DNA of 64,000 nucleotides from Chromobacterium alkanivorans (GTDB taxonomy: Bacteria > Pseudomonadota > Gammaproteobacteria > Burkholderiales > Chromobacteriaceae). The translations under genes and the position numbers were made by a program. Shown here piece after piece: positions 1 through 9,493 of the stretch; the first letter of the stretch is position 1; every line of letters starts with the position of its first letter. The notes under the pieces are model-generated. The model was given only the letters and a program-made list of their open reading frames with translations. It had not been told where the DNA came from and searched no databases. The stretch lies in assembly GCF_016937655.1 (NCBI RefSeq), contig NZ_JAFHKL010000016.1:40737-104736 (forward strand), written 5' to 3'.

Positions 1-1272
1 GCCGCCAGCCCGCTGGTGGTGCGGGTGGAGCAGACCGGCCAGGACACCCGGCTGGCCGGCATCGTGCGGCTGCTGGACCAGGCGCTGGCGGAAAAGCCGC
101 GGCTGGCGGTGATCGCCGACCGCTTCGCCAGCTGGTTCGTCGCGCTGCTGCTGCTGGCCGCGGCCGGCACCTATATAGGCTGGCACTACATTGAACCGGA
201 CCGCGCGCTGTGGATCATGGTGGCGGTGCTGGTGATCTCCTGTCCCTGCGCGCTGTCGCTGGCCACCCCGGCGGCGCTGACCGCCGCCTCCGGCCACCTG
301 GCGGCGCTGGGGGTGCTGACCACCCGCGGCCACGCGCTGGAGACCCTGCCCAAGATCAGCGACGTGGTCTTCGACAAGACCGGTACTCTGACCCATGGCG
401 ACATGCGGCTGCTGGACAGCTGGACCGCCCCCGGCCGCGACGCCGCGGCGGCGCTGGCGACGGCGGCGGCGCTGGAACAGGGCTCGGAGCATCCGGTGGC
501 GCGCGCGCTGCTGGCCGCCGCCGGCAACGGCCCGCATCAGGCGGCGGAAGCGCTGCGCAACCATCCGGGCCAGGGCGTGACCGGCCGGCTGGATGGCCGC
601 GACTGGCGCATAGGCTCGCCGGAATTCATCGCCGCCCAATTGGGCGACTGCCCGCTGCCCGCCGCCGACTGGCACGGCGACAAGACCCTGATCGCGCTGG
701 CGGACGACAGCCAACTGGTGGCGCTGTTCGCCATCGGCGACGCGGTGCGCGCCGACGCCGCGCCGCTGCTGCGCCAACTGAAGCAACGCGGCCTGCGCGT
801 GCACCTGCTCAGCGGCGACGGCGCCGGCGCGGTGAGCAGCCTGGCGCGCCAGCTGGACATCGACGCCCACATCGCCCGCGCCGCGCCGGAGGACAAGCTC
901 GCCTACGTCGGCCGGCTGCAAGCCGCCGGCAAGCGCGTGCTGATGGTGGGCGACGGCATCAACGACGCGCCGGTGCTGGCCAAGGCCGACGTGTCCATCG
1001 CCATGGGCGGCGGCACCGACGTGGCGCGCGCCAGCGGCGACATGGTGCTGATAGGCGACCGGCTGGGGCTGATCGCCGACGCGTTCGAGCTGTCGCGCAA
1101 GACCTTGTCTGTGATACGTCAAAACCTGTGGTGGGCCGCCGCTTACAATATCGTGGCGCTGCCCTTGGCCGTCGCCGGCCACGTCACGCCGTGGATCGCC
1201 AGCCTGGGCATGGCGTCCAGCTCCCTCATCGTAGTCGGCAACGCCCTCCGACTGGTCAAACGGAAATCCTGA
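1..1272 (+). CDS. ccoI: Copper-translocating P-type ATPase, C-terminal part (CcoI/FixI type)
   Basis: The reading frame is already open at base 1, so the N-terminus lies outside the window. The visible part holds the CPC transmembrane metal site (ISCPCALS), the phosphorylation motif DKTGTLT, the HP-type SEHPVAR motif and the hinge GDGINDAP: the order of a P1B ATPase. The stop overlaps the ATG of the next gene (TGATG), a ccoS homologue. In proteobacteria this pairing marks the ATPase that delivers copper for cbb3 cytochrome oxidase assembly (CcoI/FixI) rather than the detoxifying CopA. Assignment to CcoI rests on that neighbour; the missing N-terminal metal-binding domain cannot be checked. 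Confidence 0.88.
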   Translation, partial: AASPLVVRVEQTGQDTRLAGIVRLLDQALAEKPRLAVIADRFASWFVALLLLAAAGTYIGWHYIEPDRALWIMVAVLVISCPCALSLATPAALTAASGHLAALGVLTTRGHALETLPKISDVVFDKTGTLTHGDMRLLDSWTAPGRDAAAALATAAALEQGSEHPVARALLAAAGNGPHQAAEALRNHPGQGVTGRLDGRDWRIGSPEFIAAQLGDCPLPAADWHGDKTLIALADDSQLVALFAIGDAVRADAAPLLRQLKQRGLRVHLLSGDGAGAVSSLARQLDIDAHIARAAPEDKLAYVGRLQAAGKRVLMVGDGINDAPVLAKADVSIAMGGGTDVARASGDMVLIGDRLGLIADAFELSRKTLSVIRQNLWWAAAYNIVALPLAVAGHVTPWIASLGMASSSLIVVGNALRLVKRKS

Positions 1273-1454
1273 TGGAAAGCCTGTATCTGCTCATTCCGCT
1301 CAGCCTGGTGCTGGCCTTCGTCATCGGCGGCATTTTCTGGTGGGCCACCCGCAACGGCCAGTTCGACGATATGGAAGGCCCGGCCCACCGCATCCTGATG
1401 GACGACGACAAGCCCAAGGACGGCGGCGACGACAATGCTCCGCGCGGCGACTAG
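1272..1454 (+). CDS. ccoS: cbb3-type cytochrome oxidase maturation protein CcoS
   Basis: A 60-residue protein with one N-terminal membrane helix (LYLLIPLSLVLAFVIGGIFW) followed by a short acidic tail with DDMEGPAHRIL, the conserved CcoS pattern of a helix, then a GQFDD-like turn and a PA.RIL motif. CcoS is needed to insert cofactors into the cbb3 oxidase of the inner membrane. It overlaps the upstream ATPase by the shared A of TGATG, implying translational coupling. Confidence 0.88.
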   Translation: MESLYLLIPLSLVLAFVIGGIFWWATRNGQFDDMEGPAHRILMDDDKPKDGGDDNAPRGD

Positions 1455-1479
1455 ATCCCCGCCCTTCCTCACAAACCCT

Positions 1480-1511
1480 CCCGGCGGCGCCCTCGCGCCG
1501 GGATTTTTTTT
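1480..1511 (+). terminator. Rho-independent terminator after ccoS
   Basis: Inverted repeat CCCGGCG (1480-1486) / CGCCGGG (1496-1502) followed by a run of T. It lies 26 bases after the ccoS stop and fits the end of the ccoI-ccoS transcript. Confidence 0.8.
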
Positions 1512-1737
1512 GCCGCCGCGCGGCGCGCCCAGCTGTCCCGCCACGACCGGAAATCTCACCCAAATCGAATAAAATCAAGGACAAAGCGCGGTTATCGCTT
1601 TCGTTCTCCGATTTTTGCTGTAAAATCGCGCACCTTGAGCAATATTAGCTAATCATCATCTAATAATCGTTGGATCCGCCTGGTTCGGCGCCTCGCGTCG
1701 GCTGGTCATCTTCCGCACCTTCATCTCAGGGTTGTTC

Positions 1738-3039
1738 GTGAATACCTTACAAGCTCTCGTCGGCATGTTGTTCCTGCTTGGCACCGCCTATGCGCTGTCC
1801 ACCAATCGCAAAGCCATCAACTGGCGCATCGTGCTGATCGGTCTGATCATGCAAAGCACCTTGTTCCTGGTCATCAACTACGTGCCCGCCGCGCGCGCGG
1901 TGTTCGAAGCCTTCGGCTCCGGCTTCGCCAAAGTGCTGACCTTCTCCGGCGAAGGCGCCACCTTCGTGTTCGGCGACCTGGCCAAACCCAGCGGCAGCAT
2001 GGGCTTCTTGTTCGCCTTCATGGTGCTGCCGGTCATCATCTTCTTCTCCGCCTTCAGCGCCCTGCTCTACCATCTGGGCATCCTGCAGCGCGTGGTGGCC
2101 GGCATGGCCTGGGTGATGAAGCGCAGCATGAAGCTGTCCGGCCCGGAAAGCCTGACCGTGGCCGGCAACATCTTCCTCGGCCAGACCGAGGCCCCGTTGC
2201 TGATCCGTCCCTATATCCAGCACATGAGCCGCTCCGAGCTCGCCTGCGTGATGATAGCCGGCATGTCCACGCTGGCCGGCGGCGTATTGGCCGCCTATGT
2301 CGCCTTCCTCGGCGGCAGCGATCCGGCGGAACAGGCCAAGTTCGCCACCTATCTGCTGATGGCCTCCTTCATGAACGCGCCGGCCGCCGCGGTGTTCGCC
2401 AAGATCATCTACCCGGAAACCAACCGCGACCACGCCTCCAGCGACAAGCTGGACTACAGCCAGGACGACGATCAGGGCAGCTTCATCAACGCCATCGTCA
2501 ACGGCGCGATGTCCGGCATGAAGATGGCCGCCGCGGTGGCCACCATCATCCTGGCCATCGTCTCCATGATCGCGCTGGCCAACTTCGTGGTGAAGGACGG
2601 CATCGGCGCGGCGCTGGGCGTCAACGAGATGATCAAGGCCTCCACCAACGGCGTGTTCGACGGCCTGACGCTGCAATACCTGTTCGGCCAGGCCTTCCGC
2701 GTGTTCGCCTTCATGATGGGCGTCAGCTGGCACGAAACCCTGGAAGTGGGCAGCCTGCTGGGCCAGAAGATCGTGGTCAACGAGTTCATCTCCTATCTGG
2801 ACCTGGCCAAGATGAAGGCCGCCGGCACTCTGTCGCCGCAAGCCATCCTGATTTCCACCTTCGCGCTGTCCAGCTTCTCCAATTTCAGCTCGGTGGGCAT
2901 CTGCGTCGCCGGCATCGGCGCGCTGGCGCCGTCGCGACAGAAGGAACTGGCTCAGATCGGCATGCGCGCGCTGGCCGCCGCGGTGATGGCGGGCTTCATG
3001 ACGGCGACCACCGCCGGCCTGTGGATGTCCATCTTCTAA
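1738..3039 (+). CDS. NupC-type concentrative nucleoside transporter
   Basis: An inner-membrane carrier of about 433 residues of the CNT/NupC family, which takes up nucleosides with a cation gradient. Hydrophobic segments run along the whole length. The family signature GPESLTVAGNIFLGQTEAPL is present, as is the later SxSNFSSVGI region before the final helices. GTG at 1738 is chosen because AGGG sits 6 bases upstream; an in-frame TTG at 1732 would touch that purine run. The gene stands alone: a terminator lies upstream and a copy of the ~145-bp repeat begins at its stop codon. The upstream 220 bases are A+T-rich around 1620-1670 and probably hold the promoter. Confidence 0.88.
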   Translation: MNTLQALVGMLFLLGTAYALSTNRKAINWRIVLIGLIMQSTLFLVINYVPAARAVFEAFGSGFAKVLTFSGEGATFVFGDLAKPSGSMGFLFAFMVLPVIIFFSAFSALLYHLGILQRVVAGMAWVMKRSMKLSGPESLTVAGNIFLGQTEAPLLIRPYIQHMSRSELACVMIAGMSTLAGGVLAAYVAFLGGSDPAEQAKFATYLLMASFMNAPAAAVFAKIIYPETNRDHASSDKLDYSQDDDQGSFINAIVNGAMSGMKMAAAVATIILAIVSMIALANFVVKDGIGAALGVNEMIKASTNGVFDGLTLQYLFGQAFRVFAFMMGVSWHETLEVGSLLGQKIVVNEFISYLDLAKMKAAGTLSPQAILISTFALSSFSNFSSVGICVAGIGALAPSRQKELAQIGMRALAAAVMAGFMTATTAGLWMSIF

Positions 3040-3180
3040 GAGCTTGTTTACGATCTGCTGCGCTGCGGCGATACGACGTTGAAAACCCCTTCGAAATGCT
3101 CATGTACAGTGTGTACACTCCGCTTTCTCAGCTGTTTTCGCCTTGTCTCGCTCTGGCTCGCGAGATCGTAAACAGGCTCT
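3039..3180 (+). repeat. ~145-bp inverted-terminus repeat, copy 1
   Basis: First of four related intergenic repeats. The ends are AGAGCTTGTTTACGATC and, inverted, GATCGTAAACAGGCTCT. The interior carries TTCGAAATGCTCATGTAC, GCTTTCTCAGCTGTTTTC and CCTTGTCTCGCTC, which recur in the other copies. It starts at the stop codon of the nucleoside transporter. Orientation is the same as the 59.9-kb copy. Confidence 0.85.
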
Positions 3181-3317
3181 AACAGCGATCGCCGCGCGCA
3201 AAACGCCTGATGCTGCGTTGCGCCGACTTGCTTGCAACCCCGCGCTCCGGCGCGGGGTTTTTCATTAACCCGCGGCGGCGTGCTAAGCTGCCGCCATTTT
3301 CACGCGCGGCACCGCCA

Positions 3318-4463
3318 ATGGAACGCAAACACTGGGATATTTTCTGCGCCGTGGTCGACAACTACGGCGACATCGGCGTCGCCTGGCGGCTGGCGCGCCG
3401 GCTGGCCCACGACTTCGGCCTGGAAGTGCGGCTGTGGGTGGACGACCTGGCCAGCTTCGCCCGCATCGCGCCGGAGCTGGACCTGGCCTTGCCGGCCCAG
3501 CGCCTGGCCGACATCGACATCCGCCACTGGCCGGCGGACGGCCCTCCGGACGATACCGTGCCCGCCGACGTGGTGATCGAAGCCTTCGGCTGCCGGCTGC
3601 CGGAGCGCTTTGAACAGGCCATGGCCGCCAAGGCGGTCAAGCCGGCATGGATCAATCTGGAATACCTGTCGGCGGAAGACTGGACCCGCGGCTGTCACCG
3701 CCAGCCCTCGCCGCACCCGCGGCTGCCATTGACCAAGCACTTTTTCTTTCCCGGCTTCGGCGCCGACACCGGCGGCCTGATCTGCGAACAGGGCTTGCTC
3801 GACGTCCGCCGCCAATGGCAAGACGACGCGCTGGCGCGCCGCGCCTACTGGCAGCTGCTGGAGTTGCCGGAACCGGCGGCGGACGAATGGCGGGTCAGCC
3901 TGTTCGCCTATGAAAATCCGGCCGTCACCAGCCTGCTGGCCGCCTGGGCGCTGGGCGAGCGGCCGGTGACCTGCCTGCTGCCGGAAGGCAAGGCGCTGCC
4001 GGACGCGGCCCGCGTCTTCGGCTACCCGCTGCGCGCCGGCATGCTGGCGCGCCAGGGCCAGCTGACGGTCAAGGTGCTGCCGATGACCGACCAGGACAGC
4101 TACGATCTGCTGCTGTGGTCCTGCGACCTCAATCTGGTGCGCGGCGAAGACAGCTTCGTGCGCGCGCAATGGGCCGGCCGGCCGTTTCTGTGGCACATCT
4201 ACCCGCAGGACGACGCCGCCCATCTGGCCAAGCTTGATGCCTTTTTGTCACAGTACGGCGCGGCGCTGCCCGCCGACGCGGCGCGGGCGCTGATGGCCGC
4301 CAGCCATGCCTGGAACCACGGCGCCGACATGGCCGCCGCGTGGACGGAACTGGCCGCCTGGCTGCCCGCCTGGCGCGAGCACGCCGCCGTCTGGCCGGAA
4401 AAATTGCTGGCGGGCGGCGATCTGGGCGACAGACTGCTGCACTTTGTCCGGGAAATCGGCTAG
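3318..4463 (+). CDS. earP: EF-P arginine rhamnosyltransferase EarP
   Basis: A 381-residue cytosolic glycosyltransferase that moves rhamnose from dTDP-rhamnose onto an arginine of elongation factor P. The start [20 protein letters not shown], the internal NLEYLSAE segment and the C-terminal [20 protein letters not shown] motif are characteristic of EarP (formerly DUF2331). Its substrate gene efp follows 62 bases downstream on the same strand, as in Neisseriales and Pseudomonas. The ATG at 3318 gives the normal family N-terminus. Confidence 0.95.
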   Translation: MERKHWDIFCAVVDNYGDIGVAWRLARRLAHDFGLEVRLWVDDLASFARIAPELDLALPAQRLADIDIRHWPADGPPDDTVPADVVIEAFGCRLPERFEQAMAAKAVKPAWINLEYLSAEDWTRGCHRQPSPHPRLPLTKHFFFPGFGADTGGLICEQGLLDVRRQWQDDALARRAYWQLLELPEPAADEWRVSLFAYENPAVTSLLAAWALGERPVTCLLPEGKALPDAARVFGYPLRAGMLARQGQLTVKVLPMTDQDSYDLLLWSCDLNLVRGEDSFVRAQWAGRPFLWHIYPQDDAAHLAKLDAFLSQYGAALPADAARALMAASHAWNHGADMAAAWTELAAWLPAWREHAAVWPEKLLAGGDLGDRLLHFVREIG

Positions 4464-4525
4464 AATACGCCGTTTTTCGGAAAGCTTTTTTTCCGACTTC
4501 AATCAAGAGTTTGGGACTTTTAGTA

Positions 4526-5089
4526 ATGAAAACCGCACAAGAACTCCGCGCCGGCAACGTATTCATGGTAGGCAGCGACCCGATGGTCGTGCAAAAGGCT
4601 GAATTCAGCAAATCCGGCCGCAACGCCTCCGTTGTGAAAATGAAGATGAAGAACCTGTTGACCGGCGCCGGCAGCGAAGCCGTATACCGCGCCGACGACA
4701 AGTTCGACGTCATCGTGCTGGACCGCAAGGACTGCACCTACTCCTACTTCGCCGATCCGATGTACGTGTTCATGGACACCGAATTCAATCAGTACGAAGT
4801 GGAAGCCGACAACCTGGGCGACACGCTGAACTTCATCGTCGACGGCATGGAAGAAGTGTGCCAAGTGACCTTCTACGACGGCAAGGCCATCTCCGTTGAA
4901 CTGCCGACCACCGTGGTTCGCGAAGTGGAATACACCGAACCGGCCGTGCGCGGCGACACCTCGGGCAAAGTGCTGAAGCCGGCTCGCCTGGTGGGCACCA
5001 CCTTCGAAGTTCAGGTTCCGGCCTTCGTCAACACCGGCGAAAAGATCGAAATCGACACCCGCACCAACGAATTCAAGAAGCGCGCCTAA
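4526..5089 (+). CDS. efp: Elongation factor P (arginine-modified type)
   Basis: A 187-residue three-domain translation factor that rescues ribosomes stalled at polyproline. Counting from the ATG, the tip of domain I reads KSGRN with arginine at residue 32, the position rhamnosylated by EarP, not the lysine of the EpmA-dependent type. The remaining sequence ([20 protein letters not shown], ending in FKKRA) is standard EF-P. Adjacency to earP makes a matched modification pair. Confidence 0.97.
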   Translation: MKTAQELRAGNVFMVGSDPMVVQKAEFSKSGRNASVVKMKMKNLLTGAGSEAVYRADDKFDVIVLDRKDCTYSYFADPMYVFMDTEFNQYEVEADNLGDTLNFIVDGMEEVCQVTFYDGKAISVELPTTVVREVEYTEPAVRGDTSGKVLKPARLVGTTFEVQVPAFVNTGEKIEIDTRTNEFKKRA

Positions 5090-5113
5090 GCGCCCTCTTG
5101 CTTCGCAGTGCCC

Positions 5114-5153
5114 AAAGCCGCCCGGCGCCGATGCGCCGGGCGGCTTTTGTTTT
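5114..5153 (+). terminator. Rho-independent terminator after efp
   Basis: Perfect 12-bp stem GCCGCCCGGCGC / GCGCCGGGCGGC (5117-5128 and 5133-5144) with a 4-base loop, then TTTTGTTTT. The A-rich left side may also let it serve the convergent hydrolase gene on the minus strand. Confidence 0.9.
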
Positions 5154-5168
5154 GAGCGATGCCGGCCC

Positions 5169-6101
5169 TCAGCGCCCTGTCGTGGCCAACGCTTCGCCCT
5201 GCCCCGCCGGCAAGGCCCGCCGCCGCATAAAATCCAGCCACAGCTCCGCCACCTGGCGCGGCTGTTCCATCATCGGCAGATGGCCTACCCGCTCCAACAC
5301 CCGCTTTTCGCTGCCGGCGATGGCGGCGGCGAAGCAGTCCGCGTCCTCCACGTGCAGGATGCGGTCCTCGCGGCCCCAGACGATCAGCGTCGGCGCCTGG
5401 ATGCCGGCCAGCAGCGGCCGCTGGTCCACGCTGTCGAACAAATCGTCGAAAATCTTGCGCTCCACCGCGGCGCGCTCCGCCTTGCGCGCCGCCGCCACCT
5501 CGATGGCGAAGCCGGGCACCCGCGGCGGCCGGTACATCGCCCAGTCCAGCATCGCCCGCACCCCGTCCGCGCTGCTCATGTCCAACATTGGGTTTTCCCC
5601 GCTGCGCTGCCACAGCTCGGCCATTTCACTGGCGCTGACGCCGGCGCCGGCGGCGTTGAGCAGGGTCAGGCTGGCCGCCGACTGCGGATAGCGCGCGGCG
5701 AAGTTGGCGGCGATGGCGCCGCCCATGGAGTTGCCGATCAGATGGACGCGCTCCGCGCCCCAGACCTCCAGAAAGGCATGCAGCCGGTCCGCCTGTGCCT
5801 CCACCCGGTAACTGATGTCCAGGCCGGACATGCTGTCGCCGTGACCGGGCAGATCCGGCGCGATCAGGCACAAGGTCTTGGGCAGGCAGCGCGCCAGCAT
5901 CGCCCAATGGTCTTTCTCCGCGCCGAAGCCGTGCAACATCACCACCACCGCCGCGCCGGCCGGCGCCGGACGCTCCAGCCAGCTCAGCTCGCCCTGCTCC
6001 AGGCGCCGCCGCCGCGGCCTCAGCCCGGCCCAGCGCCGTTGCTGGCGCACGCCCCAGTCAAACAACCATTGCTTGCCGTTCCAGATCCAGCGTCGCCACA
6101 T
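5169..6101 (-). CDS. Alpha/beta-fold hydrolase
   Basis: A 310-residue serine hydrolase. The oxyanion segment is HGFGAEKDHW (from residue 57), the nucleophile elbow GNSMGG puts Ser at 125, the acid is in WGREDR (Asp 246) and the base in VGHLPM (His 274). The first 40 residues are rich in Trp and Arg and may touch the membrane; no clean signal peptide is visible. Substrate is unknown; the family includes lipases, esterases and C-C hydrolases. It heads a minus-strand run with a UDG-family gene and zapE. Confidence 0.82.
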   Translation of the reverse strand: MWRRWIWNGKQWLFDWGVRQQRRWAGLRPRRRRLEQGELSWLERPAPAGAAVVVMLHGFGAEKDHWAMLARCLPKTLCLIAPDLPGHGDSMSGLDISYRVEAQADRLHAFLEVWGAERVHLIGNSMGGAIAANFAARYPQSAASLTLLNAAGAGVSASEMAELWQRSGENPMLDMSSADGVRAMLDWAMYRPPRVPGFAIEVAAARKAERAAVERKIFDDLFDSVDQRPLLAGIQAPTLIVWGREDRILHVEDADCFAAAIAGSEKRVLERVGHLPMMEQPRQVAELWLDFMRRRALPAGQGEALATTGR

Positions 6102-6139
6102 TGCGGCCTCCTTGGAGAGAAATCGATGATGAACCGCGC

Positions 6140-6718
6140 TCAGCCCCGCAGCGCCTGCGCCACCCGCTGCCGCAAAGCCGGCAGCAACTCAGCCTCGAAC
6201 CAGGGGTGGCGGCGAAACCACAGCTGATTGCGCGGGCTGGGGTGGGGCAGCGGCAGCAGCGCCGGCCAGTGTTCGCGCCAACGCTCCACCGCCTCGGTCA
6301 GCCGCGGATAACGGCCCGGCAGATGGTAGCGCTGCGCGTACTGGCCCAGCAAAATCGTCAATTGCACATGCGGCAGGCCGTCCAGCAAGGGCTGACGCCA
6401 GGCGGCCGCGCATTGCGGCGGCGGCGGCAGGTCGCCGGACTTGCCGGTGCCGGGATAACAGAAAGCCATCGGCAGGATGGCGATGCGGGTCTCGTCGTAA
6501 AACACCGTCTTGTCCACGCCCAGCCAATCGCGCAGGCGCTCGCCGCTGGGGTCGTCGAACGGCAGGCCGGACGCGTGCACGCGCCGCCCCGGCGCCTGGC
6601 CGGCGATCAGGATGCGCGCGTCCGGATGCCATTGCAGCACCGGGCGCGGGCCATGCGGCAGGCTGTCCGCGCACAGCCGGCAGGCGCGCACTTGCCGCAG
6701 CAGGCCGGCGGCGTCCAT
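6140..6718 (-). CDS. Uracil-DNA glycosylase family protein
   Basis: A 192-residue protein of the UDG superfamily. The glycosylase motif 1 region reads GQAPGRRVHASGLPF and the C-terminal motif reads LPHPSPRN. The N-terminal CRLC pair recalls Fe-S-containing family 4/5 enzymes, but a full four-cysteine set is not obvious. These proteins excise deaminated bases or have unproven roles. It lies 12 bases downstream of zapE on the minus strand, so the two are probably cotranscribed. Confidence 0.8.
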   Translation of the reverse strand: MDAAGLLRQVRACRLCADSLPHGPRPVLQWHPDARILIAGQAPGRRVHASGLPFDDPSGERLRDWLGVDKTVFYDETRIAILPMAFCYPGTGKSGDLPPPPQCAAAWRQPLLDGLPHVQLTILLGQYAQRYHLPGRYPRLTEAVERWREHWPALLPLPHPSPRNQLWFRRHPWFEAELLPALRQRVAQALRG

Positions 6719-6730
6719 GCGCGTCGCCGC

Positions 6731-7894
6731 TTACAGCACCACGCCGGCCGGCGGCTGGTCGTGGGTCTGGCCGACGGACTGGTGCGGCAGCTCCAGATAG
6801 CTGCGCGATTGCATCTCGGTCAGCCGGCTGGCGGTGCGGAAGAATTCGCCGGCCTGCACCCCCTCGGTGTACAGCTGTTCCGGCTCGGCGGCGGCGGAGG
6901 CCACCAGCTTGACGCGGTTGTCGTAGAACACGTCCACCAGCCAGGTGAAGCGGCGGGCGATGGACGCCTCGCGCGCGGTGATCTTGGGAATGCCGCTGAC
7001 GAAGACGGTATGGTATTCGGTGGCGATTTCCAGGTAATCGGTTTGCGCGCGCGGGCCGTCGCACAAGGCAGGGAAGTCGAACCAGATCGCCCCGGCGGCC
7101 AGACGCTTGACCGGAATCTCGCGGCCCAGCACCTCGATGGAGCGCTTTTTCTGCTCCACGCCGTGGCTCAGGCGCTGGAACAGCTGTTCCATCTTCTCCT
7201 CGCTGGCCGCGTCCGCCGGCACCATGAACAGCGGCTCGCGCGTCAATTCGCGCAGCCGGTAGTCGTTGCCGCCGTCCACGTTCAGCACTTTCAGCTCGCG
7301 CTTGATCAGGTCTATGGTGGGCAGGAAGTTCTGCCGTTGCAGGCCGTTGGGATAGAGGCCGTCCGGCGCGTAATTGGAGGTGGTGACCAGCACCACGCCG
7401 CGCTCGAACAGCGCCGACAGCAGCCGGCCCAGCATCATCGCGTCGGCGATGTCGCTGACGTGGAATTCATCGAAGCACAACAGGCGGGTGTCGCGGGCGA
7501 TCTTGTCGGCGTAGGCCAGCAGCGGGTCCTTGCTGCCGGCCAGCGCGCGCAGCTCGCGGTGCACCTCGGCCATGAAGTTGTGGAAATGAATGCGGCGCTT
7601 GCGGCGGTAAGGCACGCAGGCGTAGAAGGCGTCCATCAGAAAGCTCTTGCCGCGCCCCACCCCGCCCCAGAAATACAGGCCTTTGGGCACGTCCGGGCTG
7701 CGCAGGCTGCGCCCGAGGAAGCGGTTGCGCTTGTTCTTGAACTCTACCAGCTGGTGCCACAGCAGATCCAGTTCCTCGATCGCCGCGGCCTGGGCCGCGT
7801 CGTGGATGAAGCCGGGCTTTTCGCTGGCGGCCTGGTACCAGGCCTTGGGGCTGAGATGGGCGTTCCCATCCGGGGAGAAAGTGTGCTGGGACAT
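6731..7894 (-). CDS. zapE: Cell division ATPase ZapE (AFG1-like)
   Basis: A 387-residue P-loop ATPase that acts at the Z-ring during constriction. Walker A is GGVGRGKS (about residues 77-84 from the ATG used), Walker B is LLCFDEFHVSD, and the family segments FHNFMAEVHREL and TSNYAPDGLYPNGL are present. The start is set at the ATG (7894); an in-frame TTG six codons upstream is possible because neither has a good ribosome-binding site. Confidence 0.9.
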   Translation of the reverse strand: MSQHTFSPDGNAHLSPKAWYQAASEKPGFIHDAAQAAAIEELDLLWHQLVEFKNKRNRFLGRSLRSPDVPKGLYFWGGVGRGKSFLMDAFYACVPYRRKRRIHFHNFMAEVHRELRALAGSKDPLLAYADKIARDTRLLCFDEFHVSDIADAMMLGRLLSALFERGVVLVTTSNYAPDGLYPNGLQRQNFLPTIDLIKRELKVLNVDGGNDYRLRELTREPLFMVPADAASEEKMEQLFQRLSHGVEQKKRSIEVLGREIPVKRLAAGAIWFDFPALCDGPRAQTDYLEIATEYHTVFVSGIPKITAREASIARRFTWLVDVFYDNRVKLVASAAAEPEQLYTEGVQAGEFFRTASRLTEMQSRSYLELPHQSVGQTHDQPPAGVVL

Positions 7895-7981
7895 GGGCGG
7901 CGGAGTGTTCAAACGCTATGACGATACGGCCTGACATCATACCCCGTTTGCGCGCGCGGGCAAAAACGACGCGCCGCCCTT

Positions 7982-8128
7982 AGAGCGTGTTTACGATCTC
8001 GCGAGCTAGGGCGAGACAAGGCGTTGCGGCTGAGAAAGCGGAATGTACACGTGGTGCATCAGCATTTCGAAGCCGGCACTCATCGCACAATCTCTCTACC
8101 GACGCGCGGCAGATCGCAAGCAGGCTCT
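7982..8128 (-). repeat. ~145-bp inverted-terminus repeat, copy 2
   Basis: Ends AGAGCGTGTTTACGATC and, inverted, GATCGCAAGCAGGCTCT. The interior (GCGAGACAAGGCG, GAGAAAGCGGAATGTAC, ATTTCGAAGC) is the reverse complement of the copy at 3039, so it is in opposite orientation. It lies between zapE and the DsbA-like gene. Confidence 0.82.
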
Positions 8129-8225
8129 TAGGCGGCGGCGTTGTCCAGGCACCGGTTCAATCTCCGCCGCGCTTCGCCGGGTCCTGCTCCGGCTCGCAAG
8201 GCTTTGCACCCGTCCTAAACCTGGC

Positions 8226-8849
8226 TCAGGCTTGACCGTTTCTTTGCGCGCGCACCTTGCTCAGCAAGGCGTCCAGCACTTTCCGCGTCTGCATGGGCTG
8301 AGCCGCGGCGATCACGTATTTGCCGTCCACCACCAGCATGGGCGTGCTGCTGATCCGGTAGTCCTTGGTGAACTTGGCGGCGGCCTCCACCTGGGCCTTG
8401 ACCGCGAAGGAGCGATACACCGCCATGGTCTTGGTCGCGTCCACGCCCGGCTGGCGGCGCAGCCACTTCTCAAACTCCGCCTCGTTGCCCAGATGGACCT
8501 TATCGCGCTGCACCGCCTGGAACGCGGCGCCGTGCAGGCGCTCCGTCAAACCGGCCGCGCTCAAGGTGGCGAACACCCGCGCATACCCTTCCATCGGCTT
8601 GCCCCACACCACGTGCTTGCGCACCACGCGCACATCCGCCGGCTGAGTCTTCAGCCAGGCCGATATCGCGACGTCCTGAGCCTGACAATAGCGGCAAGGA
8701 TAGGAGAAAAACTCGGCCACCTCGATCTGGTCGCCGCTGGACACCGGATGCGGCTTGGGCAATACCAGGTAATCCTTGCCCACCGTGGGCTGCGCTTGCG
8801 CCGCGCCCAGCGCCAGAACAAACCAACACAACAGCAATAACGCTTTCAT
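8226..8849 (-). CDS. DsbA-like periplasmic thiol:disulfide oxidoreductase
   Basis: A 207-residue thioredoxin-fold protein. A signal peptide (MKALLLLCWFVLALGAAQA) is followed by the active site EFFSYPCRYCQ with cysteines 52 and 55, and a cis-proline loop SSTPMLV. CRYC differs from the CPHC of E. coli DsbA, so its redox potential probably differs. The start at 8849 is chosen because GGAG lies 9 bases upstream; ATGs further upstream are poorly spaced. It likely introduces disulfides into secreted proteins. Confidence 0.85.
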   Translation of the reverse strand: MKALLLLCWFVLALGAAQAQPTVGKDYLVLPKPHPVSSGDQIEVAEFFSYPCRYCQAQDVAISAWLKTQPADVRVVRKHVVWGKPMEGYARVFATLSAAGLTERLHGAAFQAVQRDKVHLGNEAEFEKWLRRQPGVDATKTMAVYRSFAVKAQVEAAAKFTKDYRISSTPMLVVDGKYVIAAAQPMQTRKVLDALLSKVRAQRNGQA

Positions 8850-8928
8850 CGACATACACTCCATTGATTCCGCCGCCGGGCTTCGTCGCAGCGCGCGCCC
8901 CGCGTTCAAGGGAAGCGGGGAGGACGCA

Positions 8929-9261
8929 TCAGGCCGTGGCCAGCAAAGTCGGCACCTCGGCCGGCTTTTCCACCTTGTTCAGCCTGGGCTCGGACTTGGC
9001 CGGGCCGCGCAAGCGCTGCAACTCCTCCTTCAGCAGCTTGATTTCCTCTTGCAGCCTGTGACGCATGTCCGCCTCCGCCTTGCGCACATCCAGGCTCAGC
9101 TTTTTCTCCATTTCCGTCGTCAGCTTCTCATCGAGAAACGACTCGTACTTTTTGAACAGCTCATCGCGGTAAACGTCCAACTGCAAGCGCAGCATGAGGT
9201 TTTCCTCCTCCATTTCGGCCAATTTGTGCTGGAACTGGGCGACATTCATATTGAAGTTCAT
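8929..9261 (-). CDS. Hypothetical coiled-coil protein
   Basis: A 110-residue protein with good coding signals: GGAG sits 8 bases before the ATG. Residues 8-90 are dominated by heptad-like Leu/Glu/Lys sequence (KLAEMEEENLMLRLQL, MRHRLQEEIKLLKEELQRLR), so a long coiled coil is expected. No signal peptide or membrane helix. I do not recognise a family. One copy of the conserved motif TTTCGTACTGGTCA lies 233 bases upstream. Confidence 0.65.
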   Translation of the reverse strand: MNFNMNVAQFQHKLAEMEEENLMLRLQLDVYRDELFKKYESFLDEKLTTEMEKKLSLDVRKAEADMRHRLQEEIKLLKEELQRLRGPAKSEPRLNKVEKPAEVPTLLATA

Positions 9262-9332
9262 GCTTTCTCCTAGCAGATGGCTCGCAAACGGCGCGATCAG
9301 CGCGTGCCGACAGGCCGGAGCGGGATTCCGGT

Positions 9333-9366
9333 TAAAAAAATATCCCTCTCCGCGCAGGGAGAGGGA
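9333..9366 (-). terminator. Hairpin with T-run, minus strand
   Basis: Inverted repeat TCCCTCTCC / GGAGAGGGA (9343-9351 and 9358-9366). On the minus strand it is followed by the run of T complementary to the A tract at 9333-9339. It lies upstream of the coiled-coil gene and would stop minus-strand transcripts coming from 9552-9863. Confidence 0.6.
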
Positions 9367-9493
9367 GGCAAACATAATAGGTTTGCAATAGACACTAGGC
9401 AGCTCAACACCGGGGGATCGGCGTGAGACCCTATGCAACAGGACGCCGCATAAGATGGGCAAAGTATGCGCAAACGCGCCGCCGAAAAATATC

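Noticed and set aside
1747..2841. 364-codon minus-strand ORF across the nucleoside transporter
   Set aside because: His/Gln/Gly-rich shadow of the plus-strand gene; the opposite frame carries clear CNT family motifs.
6101..7921. 606-codon plus-strand ORF over the UDG and zapE genes
   Set aside because: High-GC shadow frame; composition rich in Arg, Gln, His and Ala without domains, while the minus strand holds recognisable proteins.
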